DNA of 64,000 nt from an uncultured Bacteroidales bacterium (GTDB lineage: Bacteria > Bacteroidota > Bacteroidia > Bacteroidales > UBA932): NCBI GenBank assembly GCA_934725575.1, contig CAKVCK010000015.1, positions 1 to 64,000 of the forward strand. Direction: 5' to 3'. A program made the translations under genes and the position numbers. Below the pieces are notes generated by a model. The model ran no database searches and had not been told where the DNA came from. It saw nothing but the letters and a program-made list of their open reading frames with translations. Below are positions 1 to 6,419 of this stretch, one piece after another; the stretch's first letter is position 1; the number at the start of each line of letters is the position of its first letter.

Positions 1-2
1 TT

Positions 3-1211
3 ATGAAAAAAATTCAGATGGTCACTCCTCTCGTAGAGATGGATGGTGATGAAATGACAAGGATCCTGTGGAAGATGATTAAGGATGAGCTTATCATTCC
101 ATTTGTTGATCTGAAGACAGAATACTATGACCTCGGTCTCGTTCATCGTGACGAGACTGGCGATCAGGTGACAATCGACTCCGCCAACGCCACCAAGAAG
201 TACGGTGTTGCCGTGAAGTGCGCCACCATCACTCCTAACGCCAAGCGTATGACCGAGTACAACCTGCATCAGATGTGGAAGAGCCCGAACGGAACGATCC
301 GTTCGATGCTGGACGGAACGGTGTTCCGCACACCTATCACCATCCCTTCCATCTCTCCGGCAGTGAAGTTCTGGAAGAAGCCTATCACCATCGCCCGTCA
401 CGCCTACGGTGATGTTTACAAGAGTGTTGACATCCGCGTTGAGGAGCCGGGAGTCGCCAAGCTCGTCTTCGAAGGCGAGAGCGGCAAGAAGGAAGAGCAG
501 ATTGTGCACACCTTCAAGGGTCCCGGCGTTCTCCAGGGAATGCACAACACCGACGCTTCCATCCGTTCTTTCGCCCACGCTTGCTTCAAGTACGCCCTTG
601 ACCTCAAGCAGAGCATCTGGTTCGCCACCAAGGACACCATCGCCAAGAAGTACGACGGACGTTTCCGTGAGATTTTCGAGGAGGTGTTCGCGGAGTACAA
701 GGACGCTTTCGAGGCTGCCGGCATCGAGTACTTCTACACTTTGATCGATGACGCGGTCGCACGTGTGATGCGCAGCGAGGGCGGATTCATCTGGGCCTGC
801 AAGAACTACGATGGTGACGTGATGAGCGACATGGTCTCCACGGCCTTCGGTTCCCTTGCCATGATGACCTCTGTTCTCGTCAGCCCTGACGGCAAGTACG
901 AGTATGAGGCCGCCCACGGCACCGTTACCCGTCACTACTACAAGCACCTCCAGGGCGAGGAGACCTCCACGAACCCGATCGCGACGATCTTCGCGTGGAG
1001 CGGCGCGTTCCGCAAGAGAGGCGAGATGGATAACATTCTTGAGCTTGTCAACTATGCCGACCAGCTTGAGGCCGCCTGCTTCGACACCCTCAACGCCGGC
1101 ATCGTGACCAAGGATCTCGCCAACCTGATGGAAGGCGTCACCCCTCAGGTCAAGAACTCCGCCGACTTCATCGCCGCCATCCGCGAACGCCTCGAAAAGC
1201 GCCTCGCCTAA
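3..1211 (+). CDS. icd: NADP-dependent isocitrate dehydrogenase
   Basis: Converts isocitrate to 2-oxoglutarate and CO2 with NADP in the cytoplasmic TCA cycle. The 402-residue product matches the homodimeric, eukaryote-like class (about 400-415 residues) rather than the E. coli class: it opens with VEMDGDEMTRILWKMIK, carries KSPNGTIRS, the substrate-binding signature near residue 95, and the metal-binding YDGDVMSDM segment near residue 270, followed by EAAHGTVTRHY. The start is two bases into the window, so the upstream signals are not visible, but the N-terminus looks complete. It stands alone, and a strong hairpin terminator follows about 200 bp downstream. The gene uses almost only preferred codons and lacks the GAATAT hexamer that is common in the window, as expected for high expression. 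Confidence 0.95.
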   Translation: MKKIQMVTPLVEMDGDEMTRILWKMIKDELIIPFVDLKTEYYDLGLVHRDETGDQVTIDSANATKKYGVAVKCATITPNAKRMTEYNLHQMWKSPNGTIRSMLDGTVFRTPITIPSISPAVKFWKKPITIARHAYGDVYKSVDIRVEEPGVAKLVFEGESGKKEEQIVHTFKGPGVLQGMHNTDASIRSFAHACFKYALDLKQSIWFATKDTIAKKYDGRFREIFEEVFAEYKDAFEAAGIEYFYTLIDDAVARVMRSEGGFIWACKNYDGDVMSDMVSTAFGSLAMMTSVLVSPDGKYEYEAAHGTVTRHYYKHLQGEETSTNPIATIFAWSGAFRKRGEMDNILELVNYADQLEAACFDTLNAGIVTKDLANLMEGVTPQVKNSADFIAAIRERLEKRLA

Positions 1212-1238
1212 GGCAGTGCTATCCGGCCACAATGTCGC

Positions 1239-1358
1239 CCGAAGCACCTTGCGTAGTGTTACGCTGACCGGTAACTGAGCAAGTTCTTCGACTAAACTCG
1301 CCAGCGAAGCACTTTGCGTAGTGTTACGCTTGTTGGTCGCCGAGCCTGTCTAAGCGAC
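1239..1358. repeat. two 65-bp direct repeats after icd
   Basis: A block starting GAAGCAC-C/T-TTGCGTAGTG then TTACGCT occurs at 1241 and again at 1306, 65 bp apart, with one mismatch in 25. Each copy is followed by a GGTnnC-(T/C)-GAGC segment, and the second runs into a copy of the dispersed GAGCCTGTCGAAGCGAC hairpin. Function unknown. Confidence 0.7.
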
Positions 1359-1404
1359 ATTCACGCCCGATGAATAAGAGAGCCATCTGTATGGTGGCGA
1401 CAGC

Positions 1405-1460
1405 TAAAAAGGACTTTCCGAATTTTTGCACGTTACCAAAAATTCGGAAAGTCTTTTTTC
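1405..1460 (+). terminator. Rho-independent terminator of icd
   Basis: A 17-bp stem (GGACTTTCCGAATTTTT against its complement, one G-T pair) encloses a 10-nt loop GCACGTTACC at 1428-1437 and is followed by a run of T. The same loop plus the inner seven base pairs recur in the terminator of the TrpB2 gene, in the same orientation relative to the gene. Confidence 0.85.
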
Positions 1461-1543
1461 GCTGCCTTATTCCGCTATCTACTTTACGCTACACTTGCCC
1501 TACCCATGCCCTTGACTTTCCCCACTCCAGTCTCGCAGCAAAG

Positions 1544-1743
1544 TTTTGTCCGTTGAAACGCCTTTATAGTCAAGGACGTTAAACCATCTTTATGTTTGTC
1601 CGGTGGAAAGCCTTTCAGCTGGACAAACTGTGCAAAACGGTGTGTTTGTCCGGCTTAAAACCGTCTTCCCGGACAAAGTGCCCAACATAGCAAGTTTGTC
1701 CGGTGGATTGCCGTTTCGGTGGACATTCTTCTTATTGAGTGCG
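1544..1743. repeat. array of four 50-bp hairpin units
   Basis: TTTGTCCG recurs at 1545, 1595, 1645 and 1695, that is at exactly 50-bp steps. In the second and third units it pairs with GGACAAA about 20 nt later to form a hairpin; the first and last are degenerate (GGACGTT, GGACATT). Between hairpins the sequence varies. The last unit (TTGCCGTTTCGGTGGACATT and a TATTGAG tail) is almost identical to the last unit of a second, two-unit array near 6.3 kb. No coding sense is apparent. Confidence 0.85.
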
Positions 1744-2085
1744 CTAGATTCCACATATCACACTCGTCTATGTCTCCGTTCTAAGCACGGAGCCGCTTGC
1801 CTGTTAACTTTCTGAGTCACTTACCGGGTCACTTTCAGTGGCATTTTGTGCACGGACATCTGTTTTTACTTGCGACACCATATCTGATCTCCTAACCTGA
1901 TGAGTGCCCGTTATTCAGGTCGAATATAAAATGTTGTGTTTGCTAAATTGTTTATTATTAAGATATTACTAAATACTGGCAGTCAAAATGAGAGGCCACT
2001 GTTTTGTAACTGGTTGAGAGTCATAGGGTGATGTTCCACTATTTTATAATCAGAGTTTTACAAAATCGTACATTTCTCTCCAAGA

Positions 2086-2125
2086 CGACAAAAGTTGTCG
2101 CTTTTGATTGTTATATTTGCGACAA
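2086..2125 (+). promoter_or_regulatory. promoter and inverted-repeat operator of WYL gene
   Basis: A perfect inverted repeat CGACAA-AAG-TTGTCG lies at 2086-2100, and a further half-site CGACAA at 2120-2125 sits directly after the -7 box TATATTTG (2112-2119). No good -33 box is present. The layout, a palindrome plus half-site bracketing the -7 element, is what an autorepressor would need; that it is bound by the WYL protein downstream is inference. Confidence 0.65.
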
Positions 2126-2137
2126 ACACTTCTGAAT

Positions 2138-3028
2138 ATGTTGAACCAGATCAAGCGGTTAAGCGCGATAGTGAACAAACTCAGCGGCATCAGTGAATAT
2201 GTCAGCAAAGAGGAACTGCTGGAGGCTATGTCAGGTGATATGGCCGAGAACGGTTCCTATACTTTGCGGACTCTTCAGCGGGACATCAGGACCATTGAGG
2301 AGGTTTTCGGAATGGAGATAGAGAATGTCAAGGGAGAAGGCTATCGCATCGTGGGCTGGGATCCGGTTTACACCGACCGGTTCAAGGAGCTTCTTTCAGA
2401 GTTTGAGATCCTGAGTACAGTCGGCTCGGATTCCGGGACACGTGACTACATCATTCCGGAACAGAGAAAGATGACGTTCAGTGTTGATATTCAGAAAGTC
2501 TTAAGGTCGATAAAGCAAAGGCGTAAGGTGCGCTTTTCATATTCATTGCCAAGGCTTGGAGGCAAGGAGGCTGAATATCTCGCCGAGCCGTATTTCCTGA
2601 AGCAGTCGCAGAATCGATGGTATCTTGTCGCGATGGTGGAGGGAATCCTGAAATGCTTCGAGCTGGGCAGGTTCGTATCTTTCAAGGTGCTTGACGAAGA
2701 ATTTTCCCGTGATGAGAGCGTTCAGGCGGAGAACCTTTTCCGCGATTGCTTCGGAATATGGGATGACCCGAAGATGTCCGTTGAGGACATCCGCTTGAGG
2801 TTCAGCCCCTTGGACGGTCGCTTCATTAAAACTCTCCCTATTCATTCTTCCCAGAAGATCGTTGCCGAGACCAATGAATATGTTGAAGTGACTCTCCGTC
2901 TGAAAATCACCAACGATTTCGTGATGGCCCTCCTCTCCCGAAGCTCTTCCATCGAAATCCTCGCGCCCCAGTCCCTCAAGGACCGGATAAGCGCCATCTG
3001 GGCCGCCGCTTTGGAGCGGAATAAATGA
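2138..3028 (+). CDS. WYL-domain transcriptional regulator
   Basis: A 296-residue protein with an N-terminal winged helix (YTLRTLQRDIRTIEEVFG, recognition-helix region) and a central WYL domain marked by NRWYLVAMVEG and ELGRFVSFKVL, then a C-terminal WCX-like extension. WYL proteins are ligand-sensing regulators often found as repressors of CRISPR, BREX and CBASS loci (BrxR, CapW). An upstream in-frame start at 2108 is rejected because it would overlap the -7 promoter box; the ATG chosen lies 18 bases after it. The next gene follows within about 20 bp, and a second WYL-nuclease pair occurs near 49.5 kb, so a role in controlling a defence-like cassette is likely but not shown. Confidence 0.9.
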   Translation: MLNQIKRLSAIVNKLSGISEYVSKEELLEAMSGDMAENGSYTLRTLQRDIRTIEEVFGMEIENVKGEGYRIVGWDPVYTDRFKELLSEFEILSTVGSDSGTRDYIIPEQRKMTFSVDIQKVLRSIKQRRKVRFSYSLPRLGGKEAEYLAEPYFLKQSQNRWYLVAMVEGILKCFELGRFVSFKVLDEEFSRDESVQAENLFRDCFGIWDDPKMSVEDIRLRFSPLDGRFIKTLPIHSSQKIVAETNEYVEVTLRLKITNDFVMALLSRSSSIEILAPQSLKDRISAIWAAALERNK

Positions 3029-3049
3029 TTGTTAATACTTTATATGGTT

Positions 3050-3529
3050 ATGGATAAATTTGATTTAGAAAAACATTTTGCTGAGGTGAATGCAGCCCTT
3101 GGCATTAAAAACAAGAGAAGCGATTCTGATGAGTCCTATGTGATTGACTTGTGTGATGAAGTGTTGGGAGAACTTGCCTTAAGGCAACACACATTTGATT
3201 TCTTGCGTGGAGATCCAAGTGAATCTTTTCCATCCGGTAAGAAATTACCTGTTGATGCTTATTATCCGAATAAGAACATTGTAGTTGAGTACAGGGAAAA
3301 GCAACATACAGAGAGTGTGGCGTTCTTTGATAGGAGGGCTACTGTCTCAGGGGTTGGAAGAGGTGAACAAAGACGAATCTATGATCAACGTCGTAGGGAA
3401 ATTCTTCCGCAATATGGAATTAAGCTGATAGAAATCTCGTATTCATCTTTTAACTATAATTCTAAAAAGAAGATTATCCGGAATAGACAGAGGGATATTC
3501 TTGTAATAAAAAAACTATTGTTGAAGTAA
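3050..3529 (+). CDS. Vsr/PD-(D/E)XK-like nuclease candidate
   Basis: The product of 159 residues is not a protein I recognise by name. Its centre reads LPVDAYYPNKNIVVEYREKQ, which fits the D...E core of a restriction-endonuclease fold (D69 and E80), but the usual ExK is EYR or shifted to EK. The following RIYDQRRREILPQYGIKLIEI resembles the helix-strand that follows the active site in Vsr/DUF559-type nucleases. A start at 3044 or a TTG at 3029 is also possible. It follows the WYL regulator and overlaps the next gene by one base, so the three are probably one transcript. The atypical active site leaves open a non-catalytic role. Confidence 0.6.
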   Translation: MDKFDLEKHFAEVNAALGIKNKRSDSDESYVIDLCDEVLGELALRQHTFDFLRGDPSESFPSGKKLPVDAYYPNKNIVVEYREKQHTESVAFFDRRATVSGVGRGEQRRIYDQRRREILPQYGIKLIEISYSSFNYNSKKKIIRNRQRDILVIKKLLLK

Positions 3530-3909
3530 TGATGTTCAACGACCCAGAGGAGACATATTCATTGAAAGAGAAGTTGTTGGTGGCGGCGTTGCTGCTTCTG
3601 CTGGTGGCGATGGCGGCGGTGGCGATGATTGGGGAGAATAGGCGCCTGAGGGAGGTGGAAGCGATGAAGAATAGGCCGGTCCGCTGTTATGAATATGCCA
3701 TCCGGCCGGTGGACACGGTGCTGAACCATCCGGTCGGACTGAGGGGAAGGCCGTTGATTGAGGATGACGGGCGTGGGAATGGCGTGGTGCTGAACTCTGG
3801 CGGGAAGGAGGTCGTCACCGGCCTTTCCCCGGAAGAGATTCTGGAGCAGCTTGACCTTGACTATCAGGATGTCTATGACTATTACGGAGGAGCGGAAGAA
3901 CTCTGGTGA
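3529..3909 (+). CDS. single-pass membrane protein, unknown
   Basis: A 126-residue protein with one strong transmembrane segment (about residues 15-34, LLVAALLLLLVAMAAVAMI) and a soluble C-terminal part ending in an acidic, Tyr-rich tail (LDLDYQDVYDYYGG). I recognise no family. Its first base is the last base of the preceding stop codon, so it is translationally coupled to the nuclease-like gene and is the third member of the WYL operon. It could anchor an effector at the membrane, but nothing in the sequence proves that. Confidence 0.65.
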   Translation: MMFNDPEETYSLKEKLLVAALLLLLVAMAAVAMIGENRRLREVEAMKNRPVRCYEYAIRPVDTVLNHPVGLRGRPLIEDDGRGNGVVLNSGGKEVVTGLSPEEILEQLDLDYQDVYDYYGGAEELW

Positions 3910-3999
3910 AATAGAGTTATAACGGGCATTTTGCCTGTAATTTATCTTCTGATTCTCGCTGTTTGAAGAAAAGTTATTAGTTTTGCGTATGGCACCGGT

Positions 4000-4140
4000 A
4001 TGGCTGACTTGTTTGTCGGGAAGCCGTATTGGTGTCATGATGTAAACGGACGTATGTTGGCCAAAATGGCTAAAAGAAATCTTATATCTATTGGTGGCCG
4101 TAAATGGTATATAACCCAAAATGGGTTAAGCCTTTTTTAG
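4000..4140 (+). CDS. small winged-helix-like ORF
   Basis: Forty-six residues: an N-terminal part (ADLFVGKPYWCHDVNGRML) and a part that reads like the end of a winged helix (MAKRNLISIGGRKWYITQNG, with the usual R-x-Y-x-L/I-T-x-x-G pattern). A possible -7 box TAGTTTTG lies at 3978-3985. The stop codon abuts the first of four 11-bp iterons. It may be a mini-regulator or the remnant of a longer regulator; a chance ORF cannot be excluded. Confidence 0.35.
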   Translation: MADLFVGKPYWCHDVNGRMLAKMAKRNLISIGGRKWYITQNGLSLF

Positions 4141-4184
4141 ATTCGGCTATAATTCGGCTATAATTCGGCTATAATTCGGCTATA
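4141..4184. repeat. four 11-bp iterons (ATTCGGCTATA)
   Basis: Four perfect tandem copies of an 11-bp unit lie 40 bp before the start of the deoxyribosyltransferase/macro-like gene. The period is one helical turn, so a protein bound to each copy would line up on one DNA face. They probably form an operator; they are too short for CRISPR and are not near an origin-type gene. Confidence 0.85.
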
Positions 4185-4226
4185 ATCATACATCTCATCA
4201 TATAAGAAATAGTATGGGCAATCACT

Positions 4227-4964
4227 ATGCAAGGAAAATACAAAATCATTACCCTGTGCGGAAGCACACGGTTCAAAGATGAATTTCTGAGGGTACAGAA
4301 AGAACTTACCCTTAAAGGTTATATTGTGATTTCGGTGGGACTGTTCGGACACAGCGGCGATGACGAGGTCTTGGAGGACGGAGTGAAGGAAATGCTGGAT
4401 GAGATGCATTTGGCGAAGATAGATATGGCCGATGAGATATTCATAGTCAATCCCGGAGGTTACATCGGGAAGAGCACGGCGAGAGAGATCGCCTATGCCC
4501 GAACACAAGGGAAGCCGGTGCGGTCACTGTGTCCGCTTCCGCAGGAGGAGCCCACCGGCAATATGGATGTCAATTTGCAAAGAAGGGTTACCCCTGCGAT
4601 GATCACTTCCCTGAAAGATGGAGAAGTCTTTGTGTTCGGCAGCAACAAAGAGGGTATGCACGGTGGCGGTGCGGCCTGGGCCGCTTTCAAGAAATTCGGG
4701 GCTAAGTGGGGTGAAGGCATAGGGATGACCGGACGCTGCTATGCTATTCCAACTATGGATGGAAGCCTTGACATCATCCGCCGCCACGTGGAAGACTTTA
4801 CTGAATATGCAAGGACTCATCCCGACCTGACATTCCTCGTCACTCCGATCGGTTGCGGAATCGCCGGCTGGCGTGTGGCCGAGATCGCTCCGCTTTTCAA
4901 AGATGCATCGAAACTGGCCAATGTCACTCTTCCTGAGAGTTTCTGGAAAATTCTGGGCTTATGA
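4227..4964 (+). CDS. deoxyribosyltransferase-like/macro-like fusion
   Basis: A 245-residue two-domain protein. Residues 1-105 resemble the nucleoside 2-deoxyribosyltransferase superfamily (ITLCGSTRFKDEF; DMADEIFIVNPGGYIGKSTAREIAYA). Residues 120-245 resemble the A1S_2505 phage-type, macro-like domain (VFVFGSNKEGMHGGGAAWAAFKKFGA; AIPTMDG; VTPIGCGIAGWRVAEIAPLF). Both halves belong to fold groups that act on nucleotides, N-glycosidic bonds or ADP-ribose, so a role in nucleotide or NAD-derivative metabolism is a fair inference; no substrate can be named. The stop codon overlaps the next start (ATGA). Four 11-bp iterons precede it. The pairing of these two domains is unusual to me. Confidence 0.7.
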   Translation: MQGKYKIITLCGSTRFKDEFLRVQKELTLKGYIVISVGLFGHSGDDEVLEDGVKEMLDEMHLAKIDMADEIFIVNPGGYIGKSTAREIAYARTQGKPVRSLCPLPQEEPTGNMDVNLQRRVTPAMITSLKDGEVFVFGSNKEGMHGGGAAWAAFKKFGAKWGEGIGMTGRCYAIPTMDGSLDIIRRHVEDFTEYARTHPDLTFLVTPIGCGIAGWRVAEIAPLFKDASKLANVTLPESFWKILGL

Positions 4965-5167
4965 AGATTGAAGAGGCTATACTTTATGTGCTCGCCGAGA
5001 GGGGTGGCGGGCTGCGGACGGAGCGGATTGCGGAGATCATCAACAGCAGCGGGTTGCATATTCGTAAGGACGGGAATCCTGTGACCTCGGCGCAGGTGTA
5101 TGCCGTGGTGATGCGTTATCCGGACACTTTCGTCAAGGCGGAGGGGCGGATAATGCTGATGATATGA
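4961..5167 (+). CDS. HARE-like winged-helix protein
   Basis: Sixty-eight residues that fill a single small winged helix: AILYVLAERGGGLRTERIAEIINSS, then GNPVTSAQVYAVVMRYPDTFVKAEGRIML. The pattern (helix, helix, S/T-x-x-Q-V-x-A-x-x-x recognition helix, F-V-K wing) matches HARE-HTH, a domain linked with DNA modification and restriction proteins. Its start overlaps the stop of the deoxyribosyltransferase/macro-like gene by four bases, so the two are translated together and probably act together. Confidence 0.65.
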   Translation: MKIEEAILYVLAERGGGLRTERIAEIINSSGLHIRKDGNPVTSAQVYAVVMRYPDTFVKAEGRIMLMI

Positions 5168-5192
5168 TTCTCGTGAAGGCTTGATGATTTTA

Positions 5193-5224
5193 TTTGGTTT
5201 ATATTGTAAACTTGTTTATATTTG
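5193..5224 (+). promoter_or_regulatory. Bacteroidetes-type promoter
   Basis: TTTG at 5193-5196 and TATATTTG at 5217-5224 are 20 bp apart, an exact match to the consensus of the order. It drives the membrane protein/winged-helix pair and rules out upstream start codons of that reading frame. Confidence 0.8.
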
Positions 5225-5286
5225 TGATGCCGTTAGGGCTAATGCGCATAGCCGCTAATGACGTAAACGATGTAAATCAAAACGTT

Positions 5287-5862
5287 ATGGAAACAAACAA
5301 CAATCTTTCGGCTGAGCAAAGTCTGAAAATCATCAGCGAGACAATGGCAAGGAATTGCCGTGCGATCGAGAAGAATCAAGGAACTTACTACATCCTTTGG
5401 GGTGTGATACTGGCGGTGGTCTCCGCTCTCATCTATCTTTTATGGAACGGGACAGGGAATCTGGTCTGGAATTACCTCTGGTTCCTCATTCCGGTGATCG
5501 GAGTCCCGGCGGCCATATTCATTTCAAGGAAGGGGAGTGACGCTCCGAAAACCTATCTCCACAAGACTGTGGGCTGGATTTGGTGCGCCTTCGGAGTCAC
5601 GGCCGTTTGCCTGACAATCCTCTCTTGCACGGTCAACCCGTTTGTGCTTGACACCTACCTCATCACGTCTTTGTTCGGCTTCACCATCCTGTCCACTGGC
5701 ATAGTCATCAAGAGTTGGCCGATCATCGCTTCGGGAGCGCTTGTGGTTCTGCTCGGTGCACTTTACACTGACTATGCAGGCGCGCAGATCTGTCTGATAT
5801 GGCTGTTCAGCGGCATAATTATGACTGCCGGCGGCATTATTGCCAGAATCATAAAGAGATAG
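5287..5862 (+). CDS. multi-pass membrane protein, unknown
   Basis: A 191-residue protein starting METNNNLSAEQSLKIISETM, with a soluble amphipathic N-terminus followed by about five to six hydrophobic segments. The start is chosen because the promoter's -7 box ends at 5224, inside a longer upstream extension. It is followed after three bases by a small winged-helix gene. Pairs of this kind (a membrane protein with ISxxMARNxRxIEKNxGxYYxLWG and a MarR/PadR-like helix protein) are common in Bacteroidetes, but the function is not known to me. Confidence 0.75.
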   Translation: METNNNLSAEQSLKIISETMARNCRAIEKNQGTYYILWGVILAVVSALIYLLWNGTGNLVWNYLWFLIPVIGVPAAIFISRKGSDAPKTYLHKTVGWIWCAFGVTAVCLTILSCTVNPFVLDTYLITSLFGFTILSTGIVIKSWPIIASGALVVLLGALYTDYAGAQICLIWLFSGIIMTAGGIIARIIKR

Positions 5863-5865
5863 AAT

Positions 5866-6162
5866 ATGTTCAGAAAACTGAATCCTCTGCTGCATTCGGA
5901 GCTCAGGCTTGCCGTGATGTCGATCCTCATCGGGGTCGAGGAAGCGGACTTCGTCTATATCAGAAAACAGACGGGAGCCACGGCCGGCAACCTCAGCGTG
6001 CAGATAGACAAGCTCAGCGAGGCCGGCTACATCACCGTCGAAAAGGGCTTCAAAGGCAAGAAACCTTGCACCACCTGCCGCGCGACCGATGCAGGCCGCG
6101 AGGCGTTCAATGAATATGTCGATTCGCTCAAGGACTATCTCTCCTTGGGAAACCAGCTGTAA
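5866..6162 (+). CDS. winged-helix DNA-binding protein (HTH_34-like)
   Basis: Ninety-eight residues: LHSELRLAVMSILIGVEEADFVYIRKQTGATAGNLSVQIDKLSEAGYITVEKGF..., the order of helices of ArsR/MarR-like small repressors with the recognition helix in GATAGNLSVQIDKL, and a wing containing KKPCTTCRATDAGR. It lies three bases after the membrane protein and is surely cotranscribed. It probably regulates its own operon; the two cysteines in the wing (CTTC) could give redox or metal response, which is speculation. Confidence 0.8.
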   Translation: MFRKLNPLLHSELRLAVMSILIGVEEADFVYIRKQTGATAGNLSVQIDKLSEAGYITVEKGFKGKKPCTTCRATDAGREAFNEYVDSLKDYLSLGNQL

Positions 6163-6230
6163 AACTGTCTCTTAATGGGCCTCTAAACACTTTTCGAGTG
6201 TGTTGATTTCACTCATATCTTACCTTGAAG

Positions 6231-6330
6231 TTTTGTCCGGCGAGAGCCCTCTTCTCCGGAGAAACCGGTGATATTGCACAGTTTCTCCAGTGAATTGCCG
6301 TTTCGGTGGACATTCTTCATATTGAGAGTA
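6231..6330. repeat. second array, two 50-bp units
   Basis: TTTTGTCCGG begins at 6231 and its degenerate counterpart GTTTCTCCAG at 6281, again exactly 50 bp apart. The last unit shares the end GAATTGCCGTTTCGG then TGGACATTCTTC and TATTGAG with the last unit of the four-unit array at 1.7 kb. Flanks outside the units are unrelated, so this is a repeated element and not a large duplication. It lies between two convergent genes. Confidence 0.8.
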
Positions 6331-6419
6331 TGCCAGTCAATATTGGTGATAAAAGGTGAAAGAGGTATCCAATCAAGCCTTACGAACCGATGCCGGAACT
6401 GAAAACCGGAAATTAATCG

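Larger units (their letters stand above)
1212..2085. other. intergenic region with repeats, no gene
   Basis: No convincing gene lies here; two open frames on the plus strand run through hairpins and repeats and have no promoter or homology signal. The stretch holds, in order, a pair of 65-bp direct repeats, a strong terminator hairpin, an array of four 50-bp hairpin units, and about 340 bp of AT-richer sequence in which I see nothing further before the operator of the WYL gene. Confidence 0.7.

Noticed and set aside
1544..1743. CRISPR array
   Set aside because: Conserved part of each unit is only about 8-10 nt at each hairpin arm, units are degenerate, and no cas gene is present.
1370..1815. 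Two open frames of 70 residues on the plus strand after icd
   Set aside because: They run through the terminator hairpin and the 50-bp array, have no promoter or start signal and show no protein-like composition.
4141..4184. Overlapping TATAAT-like -10 boxes within the iterons
   Set aside because: Bacteroidetes promoters use TAnnTTTG; the TATAAT resemblance comes from the repeat unit.
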